Source: Brevundimonas sp.
GTDB lineage: Bacteria; Pseudomonadota; Alphaproteobacteria; Caulobacterales; Caulobacteraceae
Direction of reading: 5' to 3'
Length of the DNA stretch: 42,538 nucleotides
Assembly (NCBI RefSeq): GCF_003248455.1
Contig: NZ_QFNM01000041.1
Coordinates: 1-42,538 of the forward strand
Part shown: piece by piece, positions 32,102 to 40,632 of the stretch
Layout of the letters: each line of letters begins with the position of its first letter
How positions within the stretch are numbered: position 1 is the first letter of the stretch
Program-made: the position numbers and the translations under genes
The notes under the pieces: model-generated
What the model saw: the letters and a program-made list of their open reading frames with translations, nothing else
The model's database searches: none
Told to the model about the DNA's origin: nothing

Positions 32102-33271
32102 TCAACCCGAAACGGCGCTTCCCGCAGCAGCCGGCCTGCGGGTCAGCACCAGCACCAGCACCAGGCCCAGGGCCGCCGCGACGGCGCCGGCGACGGAGAC
32201 GGCCGGATAGCCCAGGCCGCCGGCGATGACCGCCCCGCCCAGCGCCGCGCCGACGGCGTTGCCCAGGTTGAAGGCGCCGATGTTCATGGACGAGGCCAGG
32301 TTGGGCGCATCTGCGGCGGCGGCCATGACCCGCACCTGAAGCGGCGGCACCAGGGCGAAACTGGCCACGCCCCACAGGAAGATCAGGATCGAGGTCGGAA
32401 CCGCGAACGGCATGGCGAAGGCGAAGACGGCCAGAATGGCCGACAGCCCGGCCAGGGTGACGATCAGCGTACGGTCGACGGATTTGTCCGCGAACCGGCC
32501 GCCCAGCCAGTTGCCCAGCGTCAGGCCCAGGCCATAGGTCACAAGCATGGCGGTGACGAAGGCCAGCGAGGCGTGGGTCTGTTCGCGCAGGATCGGCGCG
32601 ATATAGGTGAAGACGGTGAACATGGCGCTGGAGCCGATCACCGTCAGGGCCAGGGCGGCCAGCACCGGACCGCGGCCAAGGACGCGCAACTCCGCGGCCA
32701 TCTTCCCGCCGGCCGGGGCGGGCAGGTCGGGCAGGGTCAGACGAAGCGCGGCCATGACGATCACGCCGATGCCTGCGATGCCCCAGAAACTGGCGCGCCA
32801 GCCCAGGGCGTCTCCGGCCCAGGTCGCCAGCGGCACGCCCACGACATTGGCGACGGTCAGGCCCATGAACATGGCCGCGACCGCGCCCGCCTGGCGATTG
32901 GGTGGAACGAGGCTGGCGGCGACGATCGAGCCGACGCCGAAGAAGGCGCCATGGTTCAGCGAGGTGATCACCCGCGCGATCAACAGCATCGTATAGTCGG
33001 TCGAGATCGCCGACAGCAGATTGCCGGCGGTGAAGATCGCCGCGAGGCCGATCAGCAGGGTCCGGCGCGGCGCGCGGCCGGTGGTCAGGGTCATCAGAGG
33101 CGCGCCCAGCATGACGCCCAGGGCGTAGGCGCTGATCAGGAGGCCGGCCGTGGGAATGGAGACGCCCAGGTCCGTTGCGATGACGGGCAACAGGCCCATG
33201 GGCGCGAACTCGGTCACGCCGATGCCGAAGGCGCCGGCCGAGAGCGCCAGCAGGGGAGGATTCAGTTTCAT
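32102..33271 (-). CDS. MFS transporter, DHA1 family (AraJ/YdhP-like)
   Basis: Inner-membrane drug:proton antiporter-type permease, 389 aa with 12 predicted helices. The N-terminal GVTEFAPMGLLPVIA is typical of the DHA1 efflux group. The loop 2-3 motif A is degenerate (GAPLMTLTTGRAPRRTLL), and ARVITSLNHGAFFG matches the AraJ-like branch. The substrate is unknown. It follows the aldo-keto reductase gene by 45 nt on the same strand. Both are divergent from the LysR gene at 34443, which may control them. Confidence 0.9.
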   Translation of the reverse strand: MKLNPPLLALSAGAFGIGVTEFAPMGLLPVIATDLGVSIPTAGLLISAYALGVMLGAPLMTLTTGRAPRRTLLIGLAAIFTAGNLLSAISTDYTMLLIARVITSLNHGAFFGVGSIVAASLVPPNRQAGAVAAMFMGLTVANVVGVPLATWAGDALGWRASFWGIAGIGVIVMAALRLTLPDLPAPAGGKMAAELRVLGRGPVLAALALTVIGSSAMFTVFTYIAPILREQTHASLAFVTAMLVTYGLGLTLGNWLGGRFADKSVDRTLIVTLAGLSAILAVFAFAMPFAVPTSILIFLWGVASFALVPPLQVRVMAAAADAPNLASSMNIGAFNLGNAVGAALGGAVIAGGLGYPAVSVAGAVAAALGLVLVLVLTRRPAAAGSAVSG

Positions 33272-33316
33272 TGGGAGAGAACCTTCAGAGACTTTGGTCG
33301 GCCGGGTCAGCCGGGG

Positions 33317-34354
33317 TCAGACGAGGGGCGGGTTCAGGCGGGCGAACCCTTCCTGCTGACGATAGGGCGTGTGGGGATAGGGCGGCAGGACATCGCTGGC
33401 GGCGTCGAGCAAAGCGATCTGGTCGGGCGTCAGGCTCCAGCCGACGGCGCCCAGGTTCTGGCGCAACTGATGTTCGTTGCGGGCGCCGACGATGACCGAG
33501 GCGACGGTCGGCCGTTGAAGCAGCCAGTTGATGGCGATCTGGGGCGCCGTCTTGCCGGTTTCGGCGGCGATGGCGTCCAGGGCGTCGACGACGCGGTACA
33601 GGTGCTCGTCCTCGACCGGCGGGGCGAAGGCGGCGGTCTGGTGCAGACGGCTGCCTTCGGGGATCGGGGCGCCGCGTCGGATCTTGCCGGTCAGCCGGCC
33701 CCAGCCCAGCGGGCTCCACACCAGGGCGCCGAGGCCCTGGTCGGCGGCGAGCGGCATAAGATCGGCCTCATAGGCGCGGCCGATCAGCGAATAATAGACC
33801 TGGTGGGCGACGAAGCGGGGGCGGCCATGCCGGTCGGCGATCCCCTGCGCCTTCATCAGCGCCCAGCCGGGATAGTTGGAGACGCCGGTGTAGCGGACCT
33901 TGCCTGCGGTCACGAGCGTCTCAAGCGTCGCCCCCACGAGCTCCTCGGCCGGGGTGGAGGCGTCGTAGGCGTGAAGTTGCAGCAGGTCGATATGGTCGGT
34001 TTCCAGGCGGCGCAGCGCGTGCTCGACCGCGCGGATCAGCCGACTGCGCGAGACGCCCCAGTCGGCGGGGCCGTCGCCGGTCGGCAGGCCGGTCTTGGTG
34101 GAGATCAGCACCTGGTCGCGGAGGCCCTTGATCGCCTGGCCCAGCACCCGTTCCGAGGCGCCGTCGGAATAGACGTCGGCGGTGTCGAAGAGATTGACCC
34201 CCGCCTCCAGGCAGATGTCGACCAGTCGGCGCGCCTCGTCCCCCTTACTGTCGCCCCAGGCCCCGAACAGCGGGCCCGACCCGCCGAAGGTCCCCGCGCC
34301 GAAGCTGAGAACGGGCACGCGCAGGCCCGAGGTTCCGAGTTGGCGATAGTCCAT
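33317..34354 (-). CDS. Aldo/keto reductase
   Basis: NADPH-dependent oxidoreductase of the AKR superfamily, 345 aa. The catalytic tetrad is visible: D57 and Y62 in FDTADVYSDG, K87 in ISTKTG, and H128 in LLQLHAYD. The C-terminal IVGARNEHQLRQNL is the NADP-binding region. It resembles the YajO/YghZ-like branch; the substrate is unknown. The start is the ATG at 34354, 88 nt from the divergent LysR gene. Together with the MFS gene this is the common regulator-target arrangement. Confidence 0.92.
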   Translation of the reverse strand: MDYRQLGTSGLRVPVLSFGAGTFGGSGPLFGAWGDSKGDEARRLVDICLEAGVNLFDTADVYSDGASERVLGQAIKGLRDQVLISTKTGLPTGDGPADWGVSRSRLIRAVEHALRRLETDHIDLLQLHAYDASTPAEELVGATLETLVTAGKVRYTGVSNYPGWALMKAQGIADRHGRPRFVAHQVYYSLIGRAYEADLMPLAADQGLGALVWSPLGWGRLTGKIRRGAPIPEGSRLHQTAAFAPPVEDEHLYRVVDALDAIAAETGKTAPQIAINWLLQRPTVASVIVGARNEHQLRQNLGAVGWSLTPDQIALLDAASDVLPPYPHTPYRQQEGFARLNPPLV

Positions 34355-34442
34355 GGCGATGTTCCGCAGTTCGTGTTCGGACGCACAGATGGACGACAGG
34401 CCTTCGCGGGGGTAGGCAGGGTTCAGGCCAAGGATTTTTGAA

Positions 34443-35351
34443 ATGAACGCAAAGACGCCGCCCTACGGCATGGATCGCGCGCGCGAGATGTCCGTGTTCG
34501 CGGCGGTGGCGGCGGGGGGCAGTTTCTCGGCGGCAGGGCGGGCGATGGGGCTGACGCCATCGGCGGTCAGCCGCACCCTGGATCGGATCGAGGCGCGGCT
34601 GGGCGTGCGGCTGATGCTGCGGACCACGCGGGCGCTGACGCTGACGCCCGAGGGGCAGGCCTATCTGAGCGCGGCGCGCCGCATTCTGGCCGAGATGGAC
34701 GACGCCGAACAGGCCATCGCCGATCAGGGCGCGCCACGCGGGCGGCTGAGGGTCAGCGCGGCCCTGGCTCACGGCCGCCAGCAGGTCGTGCCGCTGCTGG
34801 GGGAGTTCGTGCGGCTGTATCCGCACATCCTGGTCGACATCAATCTGACCGACGTGGTGGTCGACGTGGCGGCGGGGCAGGCGGATGTGGCGATCCGGTT
34901 CGGACCGCTGGCCGACAGTCCGTTGACGGCGCGTCGGCTGGGGGACACGGGCCGGACCATCGTTGCGTCTCCCGACTATCTGGCGCGGCGGGGCGTCCCC
35001 CGCGCGCCCGAGGACCTGCACGACCACGATTGCCTGAACTTCAACTTTCGCCGCGCCGAGCCGGTGTGGCCCTTCCGCAGGGACGGGCGGGACTACGCCT
35101 TGACGGTGCGGGGCCCGATCGAGGCCAACAATGGCGAGACCCTGACCCAGCTGGCGCTGGCCGGGGCAGGGGTGACGCGCGTCGGCCATTTCAGCGTCGG
35201 CGACGCCATCTCGGCCGGGCGGCTGGTCCCGCTGCTGGAGGCGTTCAATCCGGGCGACCGGGAGCCGATACACGCCGTCTTCGTCGGCGGCGTCAATATG
35301 CCGGCCCGCGTGCGGGTGTTCGTCGACTTCCTGGCCGAACGGCTGCGTTGA
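34443..35351 (+). CDS. LysR family transcriptional regulator
   Basis: 302-aa LTTR. The N-terminal winged HTH (about 16-75) includes GSFSAAGRAMGLTPSAVSRTL and the wing RLMLRTTRALTLTPEG. The substrate-binding domain follows, with FGPLADSPLTARRL and ARVRVFVDFLAERL at the C-terminus, typical of the CrgA/DsdC-like group. It is divergent from the aldo-keto reductase/MFS pair and is their likely regulator. The co-inducer cannot be inferred. A perfect 16-bp palindrome follows 14 nt after the stop. Confidence 0.93.
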   Translation: MNAKTPPYGMDRAREMSVFAAVAAGGSFSAAGRAMGLTPSAVSRTLDRIEARLGVRLMLRTTRALTLTPEGQAYLSAARRILAEMDDAEQAIADQGAPRGRLRVSAALAHGRQQVVPLLGEFVRLYPHILVDINLTDVVVDVAAGQADVAIRFGPLADSPLTARRLGDTGRTIVASPDYLARRGVPRAPEDLHDHDCLNFNFRRAEPVWPFRRDGRDYALTVRGPIEANNGETLTQLALAGAGVTRVGHFSVGDAISAGRLVPLLEAFNPGDREPIHAVFVGGVNMPARVRVFVDFLAERLR

Positions 35352-35364
35352 CGGACGAGATCGC

Positions 35365-35380
35365 CGGACGGGCCCGTCCG
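35365..35380. other. 16-bp perfect palindrome between lysR and Ala/Lys-rich gene
   Basis: CGGACGGGCCCGTCCG lies between two convergent genes. It could serve as a stem for transcript ends on both strands, but no T-tract follows on either side. Confidence 0.45.
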
Positions 35381-35407
35381 ACGACCTGGGATCAGGAGGC
35401 GCCTAAA

Positions 35408-35869
35408 TCAGCGCTTGCCGAAGATGATGTCGCCCAGCTTGGCGAAGAAGCCCTTGTTCTCGTCGACGTTGGAAACCGGGGCAGGCTTCGGCGCCTCGAC
35501 GGGCTTGGGCGTGGCGGCGGGCGCCGGAGCGGCTTCGGGCGCCGGCGTAGGGGCGGCGGGCGCCCGGGCTTCCGTCTCCGGCGCGGCGGATTTTGCAGCC
35601 GGCTTTGCGGCGGCCTTCGATGCGGCCTTCGGCGTGGGGGCCTTGGGCGCAGCCGCCTTAGCAGCGGCTGGCTTAGCAGCGGCGGTTTTCGGCGCGGCGG
35701 CCTTGGCGGTCGCAGACTTGGGGGCGGCCTTCGCCGCAGGCTTGGCCGTTGCGGTCTTGGTGGCTGCGGCGGGTTTCACGGCCTTGGGCGCGGCGGTTTT
35801 CGGCGCGGCTTTCTTGGCGGTCGCCGGCTTTTCAGCGGCGGGTTTGGACGTTGACGGTGCTTTGGCCAT
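35408..35869 (-). CDS. Ala/Lys/Pro-rich low-complexity protein with conserved-looking tail
   Basis: 153-aa protein. Residues 1-135 are almost only Ala, Lys, Pro and Thr, with imperfect repeats of the PAAKAAAPK type, resembling the histone H1-like tails of AlgP and related bacterial proteins. The last 15 residues switch to GFFAKLGDIIFGKR, which has the hydrophobic-basic look of a membrane-surface or partner-binding helix. No enzymatic motif or signal peptide is present. The frame has a plausible ATG at 35869. I do not recognise a named family. Nucleic-acid binding through the Lys-rich region is inference. Confidence 0.7.
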   Translation of the reverse strand: MAKAPSTSKPAAEKPATAKKAAPKTAAPKAVKPAAATKTATAKPAAKAAPKSATAKAAAPKTAAAKPAAAKAAAPKAPTPKAASKAAAKPAAKSAAPETEARAPAAPTPAPEAAPAPAATPKPVEAPKPAPVSNVDENKGFFAKLGDIIFGKR

Positions 35870-35963
35870 GTATTTCCCCGACCCCTCGGTTTAGACGAAC
35901 GCGAAACACGGGCCGGCAAAGCGCCGGACCGCAATGATTCGCCATGATACCGGTGTTTGAGAA

Positions 35964-36827
35964 ATGTCCGAGTCCGCACTTCAGATAATCGCCCGGGGCG
36001 CGCGCGCCGCCGCCGAGGCCGCCGCCGCCGCCATCGACGTCGATCCGCGGCTGGAGGGCGCGACCTATTCCATCCTGGAAGAGGACGAGGATCGCGGGAT
36101 GTGGCGCATCGACGCCTTCCCCACGACAGACGAAGAGGTGGAGGGCTTGAAGGCGGTCCTGGCCGACCACGAGGTGACGGTGGAGGTCGAAAAGCTGGCC
36201 GACGCCGACTGGCTGGCCATGTCGCTGTCGGGCCTGCCGCCGGTCGAGGCCGGACGGTTCTTCGTCTATGGCGCGCACGATCAGGGCAAGGCGCCCGAAG
36301 ACCGTGTTCTTATAAAGATCGACGCCGGCGCCGCCTTCGGCACGGGCCACCACGGCACGACCGTCGGCTGTCTGGAGGCGTTCGACACGCTGTTGGAAAC
36401 CGAGACGTTCGAGAAGGTTCTGGATGTCGGCTGCGGCACTGGCGTTCTGGCCATCGCGGCCGCCAAGACCGGATCCCCCGTCGCGGTCGGCACCGACATC
36501 GACGAACCGTCTGCCCGGATCGCCAACGAGAACGCCGAGATCAATGACGCGAAATGCGACTTCTATTTCGCGGACGGGCTGAGCGATCCGAGGATCGCCC
36601 GACACGCGCCCTATGACCTAGTGTTCGCCAACATCCTGGCCGCGCCGCTGGTGCATCTGGCGCCCGAGATCGGCGCGGCGTTGACGTCGGGCGGCGTCGC
36701 CATTCTGTCGGGCCTGTTGCGCACGCAGGAGGAGCGGGTGCTGGACGCCTATCTGCCGCTTGGCTTTACGGTCGAACAGACCATCCATCACGACGCCTGG
36801 AGCGCCCTGCAACTACGCAAGGCCTGA
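35964..36827 (+). CDS. prmA: Ribosomal protein L11 methyltransferase
   Basis: SAM-dependent methyltransferase that trimethylates ribosomal protein L11, 287 aa. Family motifs are RFFVYGAHDQ near 93, the FGTGHHGTT loop near 126, and the SAM-binding VLDVGCGTGVLAIAA near 153. The catalytic-domain sequence DLVFANILAAPL near 218 follows. The N-terminal L11-recognition domain (1-90) is less conserved, as usual. Convergent with the SDR gene with 2 nt between stops. Upstream it diverges from the Ala/Lys-rich gene. Confidence 0.95.
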   Translation: MSESALQIIARGARAAAEAAAAAIDVDPRLEGATYSILEEDEDRGMWRIDAFPTTDEEVEGLKAVLADHEVTVEVEKLADADWLAMSLSGLPPVEAGRFFVYGAHDQGKAPEDRVLIKIDAGAAFGTGHHGTTVGCLEAFDTLLETETFEKVLDVGCGTGVLAIAAAKTGSPVAVGTDIDEPSARIANENAEINDAKCDFYFADGLSDPRIARHAPYDLVFANILAAPLVHLAPEIGAALTSGGVAILSGLLRTQEERVLDAYLPLGFTVEQTIHHDAWSALQLRKA

Positions 36828-36829
36828 CG

Positions 36830-37603
36830 TCAGTCGAAGCGGCCGAAGTCCGGCTGGCCGGTGGAGGCGGCGAGGCCGCCATCGACCGACAGGACGTGGC
36901 CGTGTACGAAGCTGGCGTCGTCGCTGGCCAAAAAGGCGACGACGGCGGCGATCTCCTCGGGCCGGGCGCCGCGGCCCATCGGGATCAGCTTGGCGAACTC
37001 GTCCATCAGGGGTTTGTTGTCTTCCATCTCCTCGGTCATGCCGGTGTGGACCAGGGTCGGCGCCACCGCATTGACGCGCACCCCGTCCTTGCCGCTGTCG
37101 CGGGCCAGCGCGCGCGTCAGGTTGGCCACGGCGCCCTTCGATATGTTGTAGCCCAGCATTTCGGCGTCGCCGCCCAGGCCCGAGATCGAAGCGGTGTTGA
37201 CGATGCAGCCCTTGGTCTTCTTCAACTCGGGATAGGCGGCGCGGCAGCCGAACAGCACGCCGTCGACATTGACCGCCATCACCTTTCGATAGTCGTCCAG
37301 CGTCATGGTCTCGACGGAGCCGTCGCAGCCGACGCCGGCGTTGTTGTGAATGACGTGAAGCGCGCCGAACCGTTGGACGGCGGCCTGCACCATGGCCTCG
37401 ACCTGCGTCTGGTCCGCGACGTCGACGACGCGAGTGACGACGCGCGCCGTGTCCAGGCCCGACAGGGTCTGGGCCAATCCGTCTGCATCCTGGTCTGCGG
37501 CGAGGACGCTGGCGCCTTCGGACGCGAAGCGGCGCGCCGTCGCCTGGCCGATGCCCGAGTCGGCGCCGGTGACGATTACGGTTTTTCCTGCGAAGCGAGC
37601 CAT
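36830..37603 (-). CDS. Short-chain dehydrogenase/reductase (SDR)
   Basis: Classical SDR, 257 aa. The NAD(P)-binding motif is TGADSGIG at residues 12-19 and NNAG is at 87-90. The catalytic residues are S139, Y152 and K156 (YxxxK in YNISK). The C-terminal FLASDDASFVHGHVLSVDGG is standard. An Asp at the end of beta-2 (AADQDADG) suggests NAD+ preference (inference). The ATG at 37603 has AAAGGA upstream. A very long open frame continuing to 40102 on this strand is a GC-rich shadow and is rejected. Confidence 0.93.
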   Translation of the reverse strand: MARFAGKTVIVTGADSGIGQATARRFASEGASVLAADQDADGLAQTLSGLDTARVVTRVVDVADQTQVEAMVQAAVQRFGALHVIHNNAGVGCDGSVETMTLDDYRKVMAVNVDGVLFGCRAAYPELKKTKGCIVNTASISGLGGDAEMLGYNISKGAVANLTRALARDSGKDGVRVNAVAPTLVHTGMTEEMEDNKPLMDEFAKLIPMGRGARPEEIAAVVAFLASDDASFVHGHVLSVDGGLAASTGQPDFGRFD

Positions 37604-37694
37604 CGCATTATCCTTTCTGCATAGGGGAGGTATGCAGACAACCGGATCGGCCACGCGCCGTTCCATCAGCAGATTTTGATCGCGACGGACGGGG

Positions 37695-37723
37695 TTGAGC
37701 GGAACGCCGGCTGGGCCTAGGTC
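37695..37723 (+). promoter_or_regulatory. Possible promoter giving leaderless aminopeptidase P mRNA
   Basis: TTGAGCG (37695-37701), a 14-nt spacer, and CCTAGGTC (37716-37723; 6 of 8 to GCTANAWC). The expected start point, 6-7 nt later, falls on the A of the ATG at 37730. Confidence 0.35.
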
Positions 37724-37729
37724 AGGACC

Positions 37730-39535
37730 ATGCGCCAAACGTTCGACGAAACCACCGACCCGTCCTTCGGGGCCAGACACCTGCCCCTGCTGCGCGCAGA
37801 GATGGCGAAACAGGGACTGGACGGCTTTCTGATTTCGCACGAGGACGAGCATCAGAACGAGTATCTGCCCGCCGCCAACGAGCGTCTGGCCTGGGCCACG
37901 GGCTTCACCGGCTCGGCCGGGGCGGCGGTGGTGTTTCAGGACAAGGCCAGTCTGTTCACCGATGGCCGCTATACGGTGCAGGTCAAGGCGCAGACCGATC
38001 CGGCCCTGTTCGAGCGGCGCGACCTGAACGATTTCGCCGCCTATCTGGAGACGGCGGCCGAGGGCGCGGTCATTGGCTACGATCCCAAGCTGCACAGCCC
38101 CGACGCCCTGCTCGCCTTGAAGGCGGCGGCGCAAAAGGCGGGGGCCGAACTGAAGGCGGTGGACGCCAATCCGCTGGACCTGGCCTGGGGGGCGGATCGT
38201 CCGGCCCAGCCGACGGCGCCGGTCGTCCCGCACGAGGACGTCTATTCCGGCGAAAGCCATGCGTCGAAGCGGGCGCGCATCGGCAAGGCCGTGGCCGACG
38301 CCGGCGCGGACGCCGTGGTTCTGACCGCGCCCATGTCCATCGCCTGGCTGTTCAATGTGCGCGGCGGCGACGTGATCCGTTCGCCCCTGCCGATCGGCCA
38401 GGCCGTGGTTCGCGCGGACGGCCGCGCCAGTCTGTTTCTGGACCCGGCCAAGGTGACGAATGCGCTGCCGGCCTGGCTGGGCGATGAGATTCAGCTCGAG
38501 GCGCCCGAGCGGCTGGGCGGCGCCCTGGACGCCCTGGCGGGGCGGAAGGTGATGATCGATCCGTCGCTGTCCTCGGCCTGGTATTTCGACCGGCTGGAGC
38601 GGGCCGGGGCGACGGTGGTGCGGGCGCAGGACCCCTGCGCCATCCCCCGGGCGGCGAAGAATGCTGTCGAGATCGAAGGCAGCCGCCGGGCCCATATCCG
38701 CGACGGGGCGGCGCTGAGCCGGTTCTTGCACTGGGTGGATACGGTCGCGCAGGAGACCTTGCCGGACGAGCGCGAGGTGGTCGAGGCGCTGGAGCGGTTC
38801 CGCGAGAAGACCGGCGCGCTGAAGGACCTCAGCTTCGACACCATCGCCGGGGCGGGGCCGAACGGCGCCCTGCCGCATTACAAGCCCGTGGGCGCCACGA
38901 TCCGCAAGGTGGAGAAAGGCTCGCTGCTGCTGGTGGACGGCGGGGGCCAGTATCTGGACGGCACGACGGACGTGACCCGCACCATGGCCATCGGCGAGCC
39001 GACCGAGGACCAGCGGCGCAAGTTCACCCTGGTGCTGAAATCGCACATCGCCCTGGCGACCATCCGGTTCCCGGCGGGGACCAGCGGCATGGCCCTGGAC
39101 GCCGTCGCGCGGGCGCCGATGTGGGCGGCTGGGCTGGATTACGATCATGGCACGGGCCACGGCGTCGGCAGCTATCTGGGCGTCCACGAAGGGCCGCAGC
39201 GGATCGCCAAATGGGGCACGTCCCAGCCGCTGCTGGAAGGGATGATCCTGTCCAACGAGCCGGGCTATTACCGCGAAGGCCATTGGGGCATCCGCATCGA
39301 GACGCTTCAGGTCGTGACGCCGGCCGTTGTTCCCGAAGGCGGCGAACGCCCGATGCATGGTTTCGAGCAGCTGACCTTCGCACCGCTGGACCGCAAGCTG
39401 ATCGCGGTCGAGTTGCTGACGCCGGACGAACGGGCCTATGTCGACGCCTATCACGCCGAGACCCTGGCCAAGGTCGGGCCGTTGCTGGACGGCGCGGCGC
39501 TGGATTGGCTGAAGGCGGCGTGCGCGCCGCTGTGA
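37730..39535 (+). CDS. Xaa-Pro aminopeptidase (aminopeptidase P, M24B)
   Basis: Metallopeptidase removing N-terminal residues before proline, 601 aa, the three-domain form seen in eukaryotes and alphaproteobacteria. Two creatinase-like N-terminal domains (about 15-310) carry FTGSAGAAVVF and DGRYTVQV. The catalytic pita-bread domain has the metal ligands in VDGGGQYLDGTTDVTRT, HGTGHGVGSYLGVHEGP, LSNEPGYY and IRIETLQ. A C-terminal extension of about 60 residues is usual for this form. Probably cytoplasmic as no signal peptide is seen. No clear Shine-Dalgarno precedes the ATG, fitting the leaderless promoter noted upstream. Confidence 0.95.
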   Translation: MRQTFDETTDPSFGARHLPLLRAEMAKQGLDGFLISHEDEHQNEYLPAANERLAWATGFTGSAGAAVVFQDKASLFTDGRYTVQVKAQTDPALFERRDLNDFAAYLETAAEGAVIGYDPKLHSPDALLALKAAAQKAGAELKAVDANPLDLAWGADRPAQPTAPVVPHEDVYSGESHASKRARIGKAVADAGADAVVLTAPMSIAWLFNVRGGDVIRSPLPIGQAVVRADGRASLFLDPAKVTNALPAWLGDEIQLEAPERLGGALDALAGRKVMIDPSLSSAWYFDRLERAGATVVRAQDPCAIPRAAKNAVEIEGSRRAHIRDGAALSRFLHWVDTVAQETLPDEREVVEALERFREKTGALKDLSFDTIAGAGPNGALPHYKPVGATIRKVEKGSLLLVDGGGQYLDGTTDVTRTMAIGEPTEDQRRKFTLVLKSHIALATIRFPAGTSGMALDAVARAPMWAAGLDYDHGTGHGVGSYLGVHEGPQRIAKWGTSQPLLEGMILSNEPGYYREGHWGIRIETLQVVTPAVVPEGGERPMHGFEQLTFAPLDRKLIAVELLTPDERAYVDAYHAETLAKVGPLLDGAALDWLKAACAPL

Positions 39536-39553
39536 CGTGAGGCCACGACCGAC

Positions 39554-39943
39554 ATGACCATGATCGGCGCCATCGCCCTGCTGCTGTTCTGTCAACTGGC
39601 GGGGGAGATCCTCCATCGGCTGACGGGGCTGCCGCTGCCGGGATCGGTGATCGGGCTGCTGCTGCTGCTGGCCTGGCTGGCGCTGGTCCCGAAGGAGCGG
39701 CCGACGCTGAAGGCGGTGACGGCCTGGCTGACGGCGCATCTGTCGATCATGTTCGTCCCGGCGGCCGTGGGGCTGATCGACGAGGGCGGCCCGTTGTCGC
39801 GATACGGGGTCGGCATCCTGGCGGCCACGGCGGTCTCCACCCTGTTGACGATGGCGGCGACGGCCCTGGTGTTCCGCTGGGCGGTCAGGCGGTTCGGGCC
39901 GCCCGACGCCGAGGCGGAGCCGCAAGAGCCGGTCGCGCCATGA
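39554..39943 (+). CDS. lrgA: CidA/LrgA family membrane protein
   Basis: 129-aa holin-like membrane protein with four hydrophobic segments. Family landmarks are LLFCQLAGEILHRLTGLPLPGSVIGLLLL (given here as the region at residues 10-38) and HLSIMFVPAAVGLI near 68-81. CidA/LrgA proteins influence autolysis in Staphylococcus and, with LrgB, can take up pyruvate or export small metabolites in other bacteria. The ATG is 18 nt after the peptidase gene, so they may be cotranscribed. The stop overlaps lrgB as ATGA. Confidence 0.9.
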   Translation: MTMIGAIALLLFCQLAGEILHRLTGLPLPGSVIGLLLLLAWLALVPKERPTLKAVTAWLTAHLSIMFVPAAVGLIDEGGPLSRYGVGILAATAVSTLLTMAATALVFRWAVRRFGPPDAEAEPQEPVAP

Positions 39944-40632
39944 GGGACCTTCTGACCACGCCCCTGTTCTGGCTGGCCGTGACGCTGGCGGTGTTCGAGG
40001 GCGCCGACCAGTTGTCGCGACGCAGCGGCCGCCATCCGCTGTGCCATCCGGTGCTGCTGGCGACGCCGGTGCTGATCGGCCTGCTGCTGGCCACGCGCAC
40101 ATCCTATCAGACCTATTGGGCGGGGACGCAGGCGCTGAGCTTCCTGCTGGGGCCGGCGGTGGTGGGGCTGGCGGTTCCGGTGTGGGCGCAGCGGGCGCTG
40201 ATCCGGCGGCTGGCCGTTCCCATCGGCCTGGCCCTGGTCGCGGGGGCGGCGACGGCGGTGGTCAGCGCGGTGGGGATATTGGCCCTGTTCGGCGCGCCGC
40301 ACGACATCCTGGCCTCCATCGCGCCGAGGGCGACCACGACGCCGGTGGCCATGGCGGTGGCCCAGCAGCTGGGCGGGGTTCCGGCCCTGGCGGCGGTGAT
40401 CGTGCTGATCGCCGGAGTGATCGGCGCCATGACGGCGACGCCCCTGTTCAACGCCATGAAGATCACCGATTTCCGGGCGCGGGGCCTGGCCGTCGGCGTA
40501 TCGGCCCACGGCTTCGGCGCGGCGCGGGCGTTCCAGGTCGACCAGACGGCCGGCGCCTTCGCCAGCCTGGGCATGGCGCTGAATGCGGTGGCGACGGCTA
40601 CGCTTCTGTCGGTTCTGGCCCTGTTTCTCTAG
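39940..40632 (+). CDS. lrgB: CidB/LrgB family membrane protein
   Basis: 230-aa polytopic membrane protein, partner of LrgA. Family features are HPVLLATPVLIG near 36, LSFLLGPAVVGLAVPVWAQ near 66, and the conserved APRATTTPVAMAVAQQLGG near 128, followed by GVSAHGFGAARAFQ near 186. Together LrgAB forms a membrane transporter or holin-like unit. The ATG overlaps lrgA by 4 nt. Its last 35 nt overlap the 3' end of the convergent patatin gene. Confidence 0.92.
   Translation: MRDLLTTPLFWLAVTLAVFEGADQLSRRSGRHPLCHPVLLATPVLIGLLLATRTSYQTYWAGTQALSFLLGPAVVGLAVPVWAQRALIRRLAVPIGLALVAGAATAVVSAVGILALFGAPHDILASIAPRATTTPVAMAVAQQLGGVPALAAVIVLIAGVIGAMTATPLFNAMKITDFRARGLAVGVSAHGFGAARAFQVDQTAGAFASLGMALNAVATATLLSVLALFL

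Noticed and set aside
31964..34441. An 825-codon open frame on the plus strand
   Set aside because: It is antisense to the MFS and aldo-keto reductase genes, which have clear motifs. Its translation is Gln/Gly/Arg-rich with no domain.
34355..34442. LysR box (T-N11-A) between the aldo-keto reductase and lysR genes
   Set aside because: A TTCA...TGAA pair is present near 34420, but such a pattern is too short to separate from chance by eye.
36830..40102. A 1090-codon open frame on the minus strand
   Set aside because: Only its last 257 codons (the SDR, from 37603) show a family pattern. The rest is antisense to aminopeptidase P and lrgAB and has the Arg/Gly/Ala/Pro composition of a GC-rich shadow.
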